Shown: in pieces, positions 9,847-18,894 of the stretch
Layout: each line of letters begins with the position of its first letter
How positions within the stretch are numbered: the first letter of the stretch is position 1
Assembly: GCF_002115725.1 (NCBI RefSeq)
Contig: NZ_JFKD01000007.1
Location: 153,105 to 217,104, forward strand
Origin: Marivita cryptomonadis
GTDB taxonomy: Bacteria > Pseudomonadota > Alphaproteobacteria > Rhodobacterales > Rhodobacteraceae
Direction of reading: 5' to 3'
Length of the DNA stretch: 64,000 nt
Position numbers and translations under genes: made by a program
The notes under the pieces: generated by a model
Databases searched by the model: none
Told to the model about the DNA's origin: nothing
Seen by the model: the letters and a program-made list of their open reading frames with translations, nothing else

Positions 9847-10773
9847 CTAAAGCACGCTTTCGCCTACAGGGCTGTTGCGAACTGAAACATTCGCCACACG
9901 TGGCGCATCGGTTCCTATCACCAAAAGCTCGCTTGCGTCCATTTCCTTGGCAAACCATCCGGTCAATGCCACCGCGTCGGTGGTCGGCGTGTCTGGTCCC
10001 TCGACCGCGTCCAGAATGATTTTCGACGGGGCCCAGATGCAGACCTGACCGTTCTTCATTGCCCAGTCCAGTTCGGTGCGTGTGGCCACCACCTTGCACC
10101 GCGCATCGCGGGCGGCAAGCACCCAGCCATTCTGTTCGATGGCCAAAAGGTCGATCCGCCGCTGCGCCATCGGTTGCCCCACCTCGGCCCTGCGGCCTTC
10201 AGGCAGACCCACGCACAAGATCAGTGGCGCACGTTCGGCGGAAAGCTGGTCAATCCATGCCCCCAGGTGATCCGACATCAGTGCGGCATTGGTCAGGTAG
10301 ACCACACGCGGATGAGGACGTTCCTGACTTGAATCTTGGGCTGCGCTTCCCAAATCACTGCGCGACCGCACAATTTCAACGCCCAATGCGCCGGGGCCGC
10401 GATCCAGCTTTTCGATCCGCACGAAGGCCCTCAACGCCTGAGGCTCCAGCAGGATGCGTTCGGCGATCCGTTCCGCCAGCGTTTCGAGAAGGTTCAACCG
10501 TTCTGCACCCAGCTCGGTCGCAATCGCTTCGGTCACGCGGTCATAGGACAGGATACGGTCTACATCGTCATCGATATGGCCGACGATAGGTTGCACTTCG
10601 ACCACGACGTTAAAGCAGATCCGCTGGCGCGTGCCGCGTTCGGCCTGAAACGCCCCGATCTCGACCTCGACGATGTGGTCGCGCAGTGAAATGCGATCCA
10701 CAGGGCCGTCATCGGCTGTGGCGATGGCCCGTTCGGACGGGTGCGCAAAGGCAAGTCGAATTTCAGAACTCAT
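9847..10773 (-). CDS. folB: Dihydroneopterin aldolase with a C-terminal extension
   Basis: Residues about 25-135 are a complete dihydroneopterin aldolase domain (ISLRDHIVEVEIGAF, LSYDRVTEAI, LAERIAERIL, RIEKLDRGPGALGVEI), which releases glycolaldehyde from dihydroneopterin in folate synthesis. The usual enzyme is about 120 residues; here 308 are encoded. The extra 160 residues contain WAPSKIILD and a TDAVALTGWFAKEMDASELL stretch that resembles the nucleotide-site region of amino-acid-kinase-fold proteins. That resemblance is my inference. The start is supported by AGGAGG 8 bp upstream. It is the first gene of the folB-folP-glmM run. Confidence 0.88.
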   Translation of the reverse strand: MSSEIRLAFAHPSERAIATADDGPVDRISLRDHIVEVEIGAFQAERGTRQRICFNVVVEVQPIVGHIDDDVDRILSYDRVTEAIATELGAERLNLLETLAERIAERILLEPQALRAFVRIEKLDRGPGALGVEIVRSRSDLGSAAQDSSQERPHPRVVYLTNAALMSDHLGAWIDQLSAERAPLILCVGLPEGRRAEVGQPMAQRRIDLLAIEQNGWVLAARDARCKVVATRTELDWAMKNGQVCIWAPSKIILDAVEGPDTPTTDAVALTGWFAKEMDASELLVIGTDAPRVANVSVRNSPVGESVL

Positions 10774-10824
10774 GGCGCATCCTCCTGTCGGTCTTGTCCG
10801 GGCTACCAGAGGACAGCGCCAACG

Positions 10825-10847
10825 AAAATGCCACGAAGGGGCATTTT
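10825..10847 (-). terminator. Hairpin between the SleB-type gene and folB
   Basis: AAAATGCC (10825-10832) and GGCATTTT (10840-10847) form an 8-bp stem ending in Ts on either strand. Position and shape fit an intrinsic terminator for the SleB-type gene before folB begins. Confidence 0.55.
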
Positions 10848-10891
10848 AGCCACCGCTCGCGACATCCCAAAGGCAAAAGCCCCTCTGTAGA

Positions 10892-11524
10892 TCAGCTGTT
10901 CGAGCTGACGCGCCACGTGTGGCGGTAGAACACATGCACACCGATGGAGGCCGTTTTGGTGTAAGTGCGCGACCAGCGCGGACGCACGGCGGTGGTGTGG
11001 TAGTGGGTGGCCCCGTCGGTCAGGTTCATCGGGGCGCGGCCATCAAGAATGGCGCGGGCGACTTTGCCGACCCGGTCCCATGCCTTGGGCTCACGGATAC
11101 GTTCAGGGATACCGTCGCAGGTATAGGTGAACTGGCACTGATATTTCTTGCCGGTGCCCTGATTGATCACACCGCAGACACTGTTGGGAAAGCGGCCGCT
11201 CTTGACGCGGTTCATGATCACTTCGGCGACAGCGAACTGGCCCTTGATGGTCTCGCCGCGCGCTTCGAAGTAAAGCGCCTCGGCAAGACATTCCCATTGC
11301 GCGCCACCGGCAGCGGCGTCTTGGGCGTTCAGCCATGAAGCATTGTAAATTGCGGCGTTGCGGGACACAGGTGTCACCAGCGATGTCAGATGCGATTGCC
11401 CTGCGGACGCCAAAACGGATTTTTCTTGGTTCAGAAGCTCTTGTGCGGCTTCCTTGGTACGCTCTGCCAATGTCGGTGTGGCCGCAATGATGGCGGCCAT
11501 AATTAAAGCAAACAATCTCGTCAT
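10892..11524 (-). CDS. Secreted cell wall hydrolase, SleB/Hydrolase_2 family
   Basis: The protein is about 210 residues from ATG at 11524, which places a clean signal peptide (TRLFALIMAAIIAATPTLA) at the N-terminus; an upstream in-frame ATG at 11569 adds a charged stretch and is less likely. The C-terminal half matches the SleB-type hydrolase fold, with LAEALYFEARGE carrying the probable catalytic Glu, followed by FAVAEVIMNRVKSGRFPNSV and ATHYHTTAVRPRW. Related enzymes cleave peptidoglycan glycan strands; in non-sporulating alphaproteobacteria the role is wall turnover. It is transcribed alone between ppdK and folB. Confidence 0.88.
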   Translation of the reverse strand: MTRLFALIMAAIIAATPTLAERTKEAAQELLNQEKSVLASAGQSHLTSLVTPVSRNAAIYNASWLNAQDAAAGGAQWECLAEALYFEARGETIKGQFAVAEVIMNRVKSGRFPNSVCGVINQGTGKKYQCQFTYTCDGIPERIREPKAWDRVGKVARAILDGRAPMNLTDGATHYHTTAVRPRWSRTYTKTASIGVHVFYRHTWRVSSNS

Positions 11525-11709
11525 ACCGAGTGTTGATCTCGCGGCGTTGTGGGTGGCGACGCGTTGCATAAAAATGTAGCAGCGCCGCGCATTCGACGGG
11601 CTGTTATAGAATTATTGGGATTTTAACAAGTTTAACGCCCATGCACCTTGTGCATGGCCGATGCCCATTCGGGGATGTCGGCAACATTTAGGCCGAAACT
11701 TGCCTAATC

Positions 11710-14259
11710 CTACCCGATCTTGTCGGCCAACGCAAGCTGTGCTGCGGCAAGACGTGCCACCGGAACCCGGAACGGAGAGCAGCTGACATAGTCGAATCCC
11801 GCCGCCCGACAGAAGGCGATTGATTCGGTATGCGCGGCGTGTTCGCCGCAAATCGACAGCACCACGTTGGGTTTTGCAGCCCGGCCACGCACCACGCCAA
11901 GCCGCAATAATTCGCCCACACCTTCGGTATCAAGAATGTGGAACGGGTCTTCGCTGAACACGCCCTGACGCACATATTCCGACATGAACCGCCCCGCATC
12001 GTCGCGCGACAGGCCGTAGGTCATCTGTGTGAGGTCATTGGTGCCGAAACTCAGGAAATGCGTGTGCTCGGCGATGTCACCGGCCCGCAGACAGGCGCGG
12101 GGGGTCTCGACCATGACGCCCAGACGGTAGGTGAAATCGGCGCTGTTCTCGGTGCGCACCGCTGCCGCCACCGCCTCGACCCGGCCGCGTACAAGTTCGA
12201 CCTCGCGCTTGGCCGACACGAGGGGCACCATGATCTCGGGCACAATGGTGATGCCTTCCTTGGCTGCCTCAACTGTCGCTTCAAAGATCGCGCGGGCCTG
12301 CATGTCGTAAATCTCGGGCACCGTGATCCCCAGACGCACGCCTCGCATCCCCAACATCGGGTTATATTCCGAAAGGCTGTCGATGCGCCGGGTCACGTCG
12401 CTTACCGGAATGTCGAGCGCCTCGGCGAGTTCGCGTTGTCCGGCGCGGCTTGTGGGCAGGAATTCGTGTAGGGGCGGGTCAAACAGTCGGATACACACTG
12501 GCTGGCCCTGCATGATGCGGAACAGTTCCAGAAAGTCCGCGCGTTGCATTGGCAGCACCAGTTCCAGCGCCGCTTGCCGGTCCTCCCGGTTTTGCGCAAA
12601 GATCATTTCCCGCATCGGTGTCAGGCGTTCGGCCTCGAAGAACATATGTTCGGTCCGGCACAGCCCGATCCCCTGCGCGCGGAAATGCAGCGCGGTCTTG
12701 GCATCCGCTGGCGTGTCGGCATTGGCCCGCACACCGATATCGCGTTCGGCATCGGCCCAGCTCATGAAGGTGCGGAAGGTCTCGTCCAGTGTCGCTTCGA
12801 TCATCTCGACCGAGCCGGCCAGCACCTGACCATTGGTGCCGTCTACCGTGATCTCGTCACCTTCTTTAAGCACCCGACCATCGGTCGCCACCAACTGCTT
12901 GCGCTTGACGTGGAACCGCAGACTGGCGGCCCCCACGACACAAGGAAGGCCCAGGCCTCGTCCAATCACCGCCGCGTGGCTGGTCATGCCGCCGCGTTCC
13001 GTGAGCACGGCGCAAGCCACATGCATGCCGCGAATGTCTTCGGGGCTGGTTTCGCGGCGCACCAGAACGCAAGGTTCGCCGCGTGCGGCCCCGGCCTGGG
13101 CCGCTTCCGAAGAAAACACGATCCTTCCGGTCGCAGCGCCCGGGCTGGCGGCAATGCCCGACCCCAGAATGTCGCGCTTTGCGGTTGCCGCCACCTGACG
13201 GTGCAACAGTTCCGACAATGCGCGCGGTTCGATCCGCATCACCGCTTCTTGCCGTGTGATGATCTCGTCCTCAGCCAGCCGCACGACGATCCGCAACGCC
13301 GCCCGTGCGCTGCGCTCCACGCGCACCCCGTCCAGAATGTGCAGATTGCCGTTCTCGATGGTGAACTCGATCTGCATTTCTTCGCGCAATCGCGCACGCA
13401 TCAACGCCGCATGTTCCTTCAATGCGGCAAATGCCTCGGGCGCCAGTTCTTCCAGCGACGGACCGCGCGGGTCTTTCTCAAGGAAAATCGACGCGGCCCC
13501 GCCATCCAGTGCTTCGCGACCCTGACTTTGGCTCAGATACCGTCCCGTGACCTGAGGCAGCCCGGTAAATGGATTCACAAGCTGCAACACGCCAGATCCA
13601 CATTCTCCGCTGCCCAGACCCAACGCCATTTCCTGCACCACAAGGCCCAGTCCCGCATCCACTGGCGCGCCCTTAGCCTGACGCAAGAGTCGCGCGGTCG
13701 TGCCTTCCCAAGCGCGCGCCATCGACCGCAGGATTTCGGCCAGTTGCACCGCCGGGTCTTGTGGAAACGGCTCTTCCGCCTCCTCCTCGTAAAGCTGCAA
13801 CGCCTCGGTCAACGCGTCATGGCCTTCGCCGTTAATTTCGTCGAACACCTCGGCATCAAGACGCGCCACGTCAACCGCGTAATTCATCACAAAGCGCAGG
13901 TAGATCTCGGTCGCGGCTTGGGTGCCGATCTGGTCGCACAGATCGACATAGCGTGCGTCGTTCATCCCGATATTCAGAACCGCACCTGGACCGCCCCAAT
14001 CGGGGTCTTCAGAAGACGGACGCACGCAGAGCAGGGCGTTCGGGTCGAATTCTGAAAGAATATCTGTCACATCCGGGCGATATCCTGACGCGATCTGATG
14101 CACCGACGTAAAAGACAGCGCCACCGTGCGCGGCACTGGTAGGTCAAGCCGCACAAGGCGCTGCAAACACTTCGCCCGTCCGCCGTGGGTCGGCGTGGAC
14201 ATGGGCGATGTCGGTGTGATCAGCGTCACATCCGGGTTGTCAGGACTTGGTTTCTGCAC
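11710..14259 (-). CDS. ppdK: Pyruvate, phosphate dikinase
   Basis: The roughly 850-residue enzyme interconverts pyruvate, ATP and phosphate with phosphoenolpyruvate, AMP and diphosphate. The order is N-terminal ATP-grasp (CVRPSSEDPDWGGPGAVLN), phospho-histidine domain with LTERGGMTSHAAVIGRG (catalytic His) and C-terminal PEP/pyruvate barrel (GLCRTEHMFF, YNPMLGMRG, LSFGTNDLTQMT, SICGEHAAHTESIAF). GTG at 14259 has AGAGG 8 bp upstream and is preferred; ATG at 14289 without a clear ribosome site is the alternative. It lies just downstream of glyS on the same strand, the usual roseobacter arrangement. Confidence 0.95.
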   Translation of the reverse strand: MQKPSPDNPDVTLITPTSPMSTPTHGGRAKCLQRLVRLDLPVPRTVALSFTSVHQIASGYRPDVTDILSEFDPNALLCVRPSSEDPDWGGPGAVLNIGMNDARYVDLCDQIGTQAATEIYLRFVMNYAVDVARLDAEVFDEINGEGHDALTEALQLYEEEAEEPFPQDPAVQLAEILRSMARAWEGTTARLLRQAKGAPVDAGLGLVVQEMALGLGSGECGSGVLQLVNPFTGLPQVTGRYLSQSQGREALDGGAASIFLEKDPRGPSLEELAPEAFAALKEHAALMRARLREEMQIEFTIENGNLHILDGVRVERSARAALRIVVRLAEDEIITRQEAVMRIEPRALSELLHRQVAATAKRDILGSGIAASPGAATGRIVFSSEAAQAGAARGEPCVLVRRETSPEDIRGMHVACAVLTERGGMTSHAAVIGRGLGLPCVVGAASLRFHVKRKQLVATDGRVLKEGDEITVDGTNGQVLAGSVEMIEATLDETFRTFMSWADAERDIGVRANADTPADAKTALHFRAQGIGLCRTEHMFFEAERLTPMREMIFAQNREDRQAALELVLPMQRADFLELFRIMQGQPVCIRLFDPPLHEFLPTSRAGQRELAEALDIPVSDVTRRIDSLSEYNPMLGMRGVRLGITVPEIYDMQARAIFEATVEAAKEGITIVPEIMVPLVSAKREVELVRGRVEAVAAAVRTENSADFTYRLGVMVETPRACLRAGDIAEHTHFLSFGTNDLTQMTYGLSRDDAGRFMSEYVRQGVFSEDPFHILDTEGVGELLRLGVVRGRAAKPNVVLSICGEHAAHTESIAFCRAAGFDYVSCSPFRVPVARLAAAQLALADKIG

Positions 14260-14333
14260 CGCAGCACCTCTTGAATGTGCACGCAGCATACGTCCGGTGG
14301 ACGCTCTGACAAGTGGCGTTTACAGCGCAGGTG

Positions 14334-16583
14334 TCATCCCTCGATCTTTGTTAGATCGGCAACCCGAAGACAGGTGCTGCGAATGCTGCTCAGAAGGTTA
14401 AGGCGGTTGCGCCGCAGAACCGGGTTCTCTGCATTGACCTGCACCGCTTCGAAGAACGCATCGACCGGACCGCGAAGGTCTGCCATCGCGGCCATCGCGG
14501 TGCTGAAATCCTGCGCCTGTATCGCCGGGGTGATCTTGCCCTCGGCTGTGGCCAGTGCCTCGAACAGCGCGGTTTCGGTTGCGTCTTCGGCAAACTTTGG
14601 GTCACCGCCGAACGAGTATTCGACGCCGTCTTTTTCTTCGGCCTGCGTCAGGATGTTGTTGGCCCGCTTGAACCCCTGAACAAGGTTCTCGCCATCCTCG
14701 GTCTCAAGCACTGCCTGCAACGCCTTGGCCCGCGTAACCAAAAGAGCCAGATCATCATTGCCGGGCATCGCAATGCAGGCGTCGATCACGTCATGCCGCA
14801 CGCCCTGATCGCGGAGGTAGACCTTGAGGCGGTCGTGAAAGAAGGAGAGGAGATTTGGGGCAACTATTGTAAACAATTCAGGGAATTGATGGATCGCGTA
14901 TTCTTCGGGATCATCTGGATCGAATGCTCTAACAGACTTCGCAAAACTGTCTGCTGCATCTTCAATTATGTTTTCGTGGATTTCGGCACCGCCTAAGCTC
15001 TCCAGTTTTTCCAGAGCTTTTTCCTTGGAGCCATAGTACATGTCGAAGTGGTTGCGAGCCGCTCCATTAATAATTGTTTTATTCAGTTCAAGCGTAAGCT
15101 CATTCTCCAACATCAACCGAATAACCCCTAACGCGGCACGGCGCAGCGCAAATGGGTCCTTTGACCCAGTGGGTTTCTCGTCAATCGCCCAGAACCCGGT
15201 CAGCGTGTCGATCTTGTCCGCCAGCGCCACCGCCACGGATACCGGCGCAGAGGGCACATCATCAGACGGCCCCAGCGGTGAATAATGCTCCTGACAGGCC
15301 GCGCCGACTTCGGGCGGCAATCCTGCGGCGTCACTGTAATAGCGCCCCATAAGCCCCTGAAGTTCCGGAAATTCATAGACCATTTCCGACGCCAGATCAG
15401 CCTTGGCCACACGCGCCGCCTGTTCCGCCAGTTCCGCATCTGCACCAACAACCGGCGCCAATTCCCGCGCCAGTGCAGCAATCCGTTCGATCCGGGCCTT
15501 CTGCGATCCCAGCTTGTTGTGGAAGGTCACGTTCGACAGGCTGTCCGTCCACGCGGTTAGGCCATCCGTTTTGGCCACCCGCAGGTCGTTTTCCCAAAAG
15601 AATTTTGCATCTGACAGCCGCGCCGACAGCACCTTCTGGTTGCCAGCAAGGATCGTGGCGCCATGATCGGCGGTTTCGCGGTTCGCCACGGTGATGAACC
15701 GTTCGATCCGGCCCGTCTTTGGGTTGCGAACCGAGAAGAACTTTTGATGCTCCTTCATCGAGGTCTGAAGCACCTCGGGTGGCAGACCAAGGAAATCCTC
15801 CCCGATCTCACCCATCAGAACCACGGGCCATTCGACAAGCCCAGCCACCTCGGCCAGCAGCCCGTTGTCTTCGACCACCTCAAGCCCGCTTGCGAATGCC
15901 TGATTGGTGGCGTCCTGCCAGATCGCCTCGGCGCGTTCGCCCGCGTCCAGCACCACATGCGCACGCTTCAGCTTGGCTTCATAGTCGTCAAAGCCGGACA
16001 CATCGATTGTGCCCGGTGCCATGAAGCGATGGCCTTCGGTCGTGCGCCCCGACACGATCCCATCCACGTCCAGCGGCACAATTTCGGACCCGTCTTCGCG
16101 CGACAGCACGCAAACGATCCGGTGCAAAGGACGCACCCAACGCAATGACCCGGCACCCCAGCGCATCGACTTGGGCCATGGAAAGTTGCGGATCGTATCT
16201 TCAAGCACATCTGCCACGATCTCGGCGGCAGGGCGGCCCGGCTTTTCGATCACCGCATAGAACACGCGGCCTTTTTTTTCGTCCCGTTCGATCAGATCCT
16301 CGCGCGATACACCCGCACCACGAAGGAACCCCTCAATGGCTTTTTCGGCTGCGTCGGTGCGCGGGCCCTTGCGCTCTTCTTTCACATCCGGCGACCGTTC
16401 GGTCAGCCCATCCACCCTCAACGCCAGACGGCGCGGCGTCGCATAGGCCGCAGCCCCCGCATAGGTCAGACCCGCTTCGACCAGGCCATTGGTCACGCGC
16501 GACTTTAGGTCGTCAGCGGCCTTGGCCTGCATGCGCGCCGGGATTTCCTCGGAAAAAAGCTCGATCAGAAGGTCGGGCATCAA
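14334..16583 (-). CDS. glyS: Glycyl-tRNA synthetase beta subunit
   Basis: The 749-residue tRNA-binding subunit of the alpha2-beta2 glycyl-tRNA synthetase begins MMPDLLIELFSEEIPARMQ, the family N-terminus, and ends with the anticodon-recognition region. It works with glyQ three genes upstream. Overlap with the preceding small gene is 4 bp. Bases about 14825-15120 inside the gene are only about 45 % GC (37 % in 15061-15120) against about 60 % on both sides, yet the frame stays intact and the protein still reads as GlyS (IHQFPELFTIVAPNLLSFF). Confidence 0.95.
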   Translation of the reverse strand: MMPDLLIELFSEEIPARMQAKAADDLKSRVTNGLVEAGLTYAGAAAYATPRRLALRVDGLTERSPDVKEERKGPRTDAAEKAIEGFLRGAGVSREDLIERDEKKGRVFYAVIEKPGRPAAEIVADVLEDTIRNFPWPKSMRWGAGSLRWVRPLHRIVCVLSREDGSEIVPLDVDGIVSGRTTEGHRFMAPGTIDVSGFDDYEAKLKRAHVVLDAGERAEAIWQDATNQAFASGLEVVEDNGLLAEVAGLVEWPVVLMGEIGEDFLGLPPEVLQTSMKEHQKFFSVRNPKTGRIERFITVANRETADHGATILAGNQKVLSARLSDAKFFWENDLRVAKTDGLTAWTDSLSNVTFHNKLGSQKARIERIAALARELAPVVGADAELAEQAARVAKADLASEMVYEFPELQGLMGRYYSDAAGLPPEVGAACQEHYSPLGPSDDVPSAPVSVAVALADKIDTLTGFWAIDEKPTGSKDPFALRRAALGVIRLMLENELTLELNKTIINGAARNHFDMYYGSKEKALEKLESLGGAEIHENIIEDAADSFAKSVRAFDPDDPEEYAIHQFPELFTIVAPNLLSFFHDRLKVYLRDQGVRHDVIDACIAMPGNDDLALLVTRAKALQAVLETEDGENLVQGFKRANNILTQAEEKDGVEYSFGGDPKFAEDATETALFEALATAEGKITPAIQAQDFSTAMAAMADLRGPVDAFFEAVQVNAENPVLRRNRLNLLSSIRSTCLRVADLTKIEG

Positions 16584-17107
16584 TTGCCTCCAGTTTCGCG
16601 TTCTGGGCAGTCTTCGCCCAAGGGGCTGCCATCATAGGCCTTGTCCCCGCATTCGTTGATTTCGTGCCAGATATAGCCGCGTCCGTCTTCGGTGATGGCG
16701 ACCACGCGGTCGATGCCGAATTCGAGGTTGCGCTGGCTGGTGAACACCTGAGCGCGGCCATTGTCGATATCTTGGCCGATGGAATTGGCATCGAAACATT
16801 CAAACCATCCCGGGGCGTTGCGCGGGGACGATCCGATGTATTGCTCATAGGTAGATGTCAGCGTCGATAGCGGTGTTTGAGTTGTAAAGCAGGCTCTGAA
16901 CCTGATGGGTGAGCTTTCGCTGTCAATCGCTTGAAAATCCTCATAAAGGATTGTTTCGTGCGTTCCGTTCAGCGTGGTCAGTTGAACATCATCGACACCG
17001 TTGGGCGTCACAGTTTCGTAATAGGCGTACACCTGCAGGTAGTACATCGCCACACCCGCAATCAGCGCGCTGACGGCTATGACGATAGTGAGGATCTTGC
17101 CGGTCAT
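16580..17107 (-). CDS. Small membrane-anchored protein, DUF6446-like
   Basis: The 175-residue protein has one N-terminal membrane segment (ILTIVIAVSALIAGVAMYYL) and a periplasmic domain with conserved cysteines and aromatic pairs (RFRACFTT, GWFECFDA, IWHEINECGDKAYDG). Genes of this kind sit beside glyS in Rhodobacterales and I associate it with DUF6446, from memory only. It lies between the FkbM methyltransferase (3 bp gap) and glyS (4-bp overlap), inside the same operon. Function is unknown. Confidence 0.75.
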   Translation of the reverse strand: MTGKILTIVIAVSALIAGVAMYYLQVYAYYETVTPNGVDDVQLTTLNGTHETILYEDFQAIDSESSPIRFRACFTTQTPLSTLTSTYEQYIGSSPRNAPGWFECFDANSIGQDIDNGRAQVFTSQRNLEFGIDRVVAITEDGRGYIWHEINECGDKAYDGSPLGEDCPERETGGN

Positions 17108-17110
17108 TGC

Positions 17111-17812
17111 CTATTTCCAATCCATGTTCACGCGCGGTTGCGTCATTGCTTCTGCACGCGCCCGCAGCGCGTCGGTGCGCGCCAAAAGGTCGGGGATGCG
17201 GCTCTCGTGGGTTTCGACAAACAGGTGGCCGATCCGCTTTCTGACTGGATGGTCAAAAAGCGCTTCCAGAAGCGGAACCTCGGCCCCTTCGATGTCCATT
17301 TTGATCACCGCGATCTCACCGTCGAGCGCGTCCAGAAAGGCGGGAAAGTCGATCACTTTGACATCCACAGCGCTGGCCGTGTCGATATTGCGCTTCTGCG
17401 CCATGAGCGACGACGATTGCGATTGCTCAACCGGGTCGGCGTCAAAGGACGACGTACGATACAACGGAAATGTCCCGTCCTCTGTCCCTGCAGCCGCCTC
17501 GATCACCTCTACATTGGGCACATCCGCCAACCGCGTGCGCAATTCGGCGGCCGTCCATGGGTCTGGCTCGAATGCATAGACCTTGGCGGCGTGGGCGGCC
17601 ATTGTGCGGGTGTGCTGGCCCAGATTTGCCCCGAGGTCGACGCAGATTTTACCCGCAGCCCCGGTCAACGCCTCTCGAAACGCTGCCTCTGCCGCGGGCG
17701 CATACAGCTTGCGCAGCTTGCGGCGGTATTTCAGCCCAAGCTCTCCCGGCAGGTGCTGCATCAGGCTGTACTTGGCCCGGCGCAGTGGCGTATTTCGGTT
17801 GGCCTGTGCCAT
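17111..17812 (-). CDS. FkbM-family SAM-dependent methyltransferase
   Basis: The 233-residue protein has the class I methyltransferase fold: VDLGANLGQHT is the SAM loop, YAFEPDPW the acidic strand end, and IKMDIEGAEVPLLEAL the FkbM hallmark. Such enzymes O-methylate sugars, lipids or secondary metabolites; the substrate here is unknown. ATG at 17812 shares its A with the glyQ stop (TGATG), giving stop-start coupling; upstream in-frame codons lie inside glyQ. Its place between glyQ and glyS shows it is co-transcribed with translation genes, with no obvious functional link. Confidence 0.87.
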   Translation of the reverse strand: MAQANRNTPLRRAKYSLMQHLPGELGLKYRRKLRKLYAPAAEAAFREALTGAAGKICVDLGANLGQHTRTMAAHAAKVYAFEPDPWTAAELRTRLADVPNVEVIEAAAGTEDGTFPLYRTSSFDADPVEQSQSSSLMAQKRNIDTASAVDVKVIDFPAFLDALDGEIAVIKMDIEGAEVPLLEALFDHPVRKRIGHLFVETHESRIPDLLARTDALRARAEAMTQPRVNMDWK

Positions 17813-18741
17813 CAGGCGGCATATCCCCCAGCTTCGGTCATCACAAACGCATCGGCGCAGCTCTTGGCCAGCGCCCGCACTCTGCCGATATAGCTTTGCC
17901 GTTCCGTAACCGAGATCACACCGCGCGCATCGAGCAGGTTGAAGATGTGGCTGGCCTTGATGCACTGGTCATAGGCCGGATGGGCCATAACAATGCGCTT
18001 GCCGGTCTTGGGGTCGTCCTCGGCTTGTTCCAGGATGCGTGCGCATTCCGCCTCGGCCTCCTCAAAGTGCCGCAGCAGCACATCCGTGTCCGCCACGTCA
18101 AAATTCCAGCGCGAATATTCCTGTTCGGTCTGACGAAACACATCGCCATAAGACAGCGCAATTGGCGCGTCCGGGTCGTTGTAGGGCATGTCCATGACAT
18201 GATCGACGCCCAGCACATACATCGCCAACCGCTCCAACCCGTAGGTCAGTTCGCCAGACACCGGATGGCAGTCATGCCCGCCAACTTGTTGAAAATACGT
18301 GAATTGCGACACTTCCATGCCGTCACACCAGACCTCCCAGCCCAGCCCCCACGCGCCCAGCGTCGGGCTTTCCCAGTCGTCCTCGACAAAGCGGATGTCA
18401 TGCAGCGCCATATCGATCCCGATGGCCCGCAATGACCCGAGATACAGCTCTTGCAGGTCGGGCGGCGACGGTTTGATCAGCACCTGATACTGATAATAAT
18501 GCTGCAGACGGTTCGGGTTTTCGCCGTAGCGCCCGTCGGTCGGGCGGCGCGAGGGCTGCACATATGCGGCGGCCCAAGGCTTTGATCCCAATGACCGAAG
18601 CGTGGTGGCGGGGTGGAACGTACCGGCACCGACTTCCATGTCGTACGGCTGCATCACGGCACAGCCTTTGGTGGCCCAATAGGACTGCAGCCGCAGGATG
18701 ATCTCCTGAAAACTGCGCGGCTTCGTGATGGTCTGATCCAT
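17812..18741 (-). CDS. glyQ: Glycyl-tRNA synthetase alpha subunit
   Basis: The 309-residue catalytic subunit of the heterotetrameric enzyme has family motifs [58 protein letters not shown] and [13 protein letters not shown]. It partners with GlyS encoded downstream. It is the first gene of a run glyQ - fkbM - DUF6446-like - glyS - ppdK on the minus strand. Confidence 0.98.
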   Translation of the reverse strand: MDQTITKPRSFQEIILRLQSYWATKGCAVMQPYDMEVGAGTFHPATTLRSLGSKPWAAAYVQPSRRPTDGRYGENPNRLQHYYQYQVLIKPSPPDLQELYLGSLRAIGIDMALHDIRFVEDDWESPTLGAWGLGWEVWCDGMEVSQFTYFQQVGGHDCHPVSGELTYGLERLAMYVLGVDHVMDMPYNDPDAPIALSYGDVFRQTEQEYSRWNFDVADTDVLLRHFEEAEAECARILEQAEDDPKTGKRIVMAHPAYDQCIKASHIFNLLDARGVISVTERQSYIGRVRALAKSCADAFVMTEAGGYAA

Positions 18742-18894
18742 TGCGATGTCACCCCGGTTTGCACTGGCGTCTGATTAGGGCCATGGGGTCCAAGGGTCAA
18801 TTGCGTGCGAGGGTCTAATTTTCGCGTTCCAGTGTCGGCGCAATCTTGTTAGAGCATGTGCCTGAAACAGGTTTTTTCGGCAGGTGGCAGAAGA

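Noticed and set aside
12544..14055. 503-codon open frame on the plus strand
   Set aside because: It is antisense to ppdK and explained by high GC at third positions.
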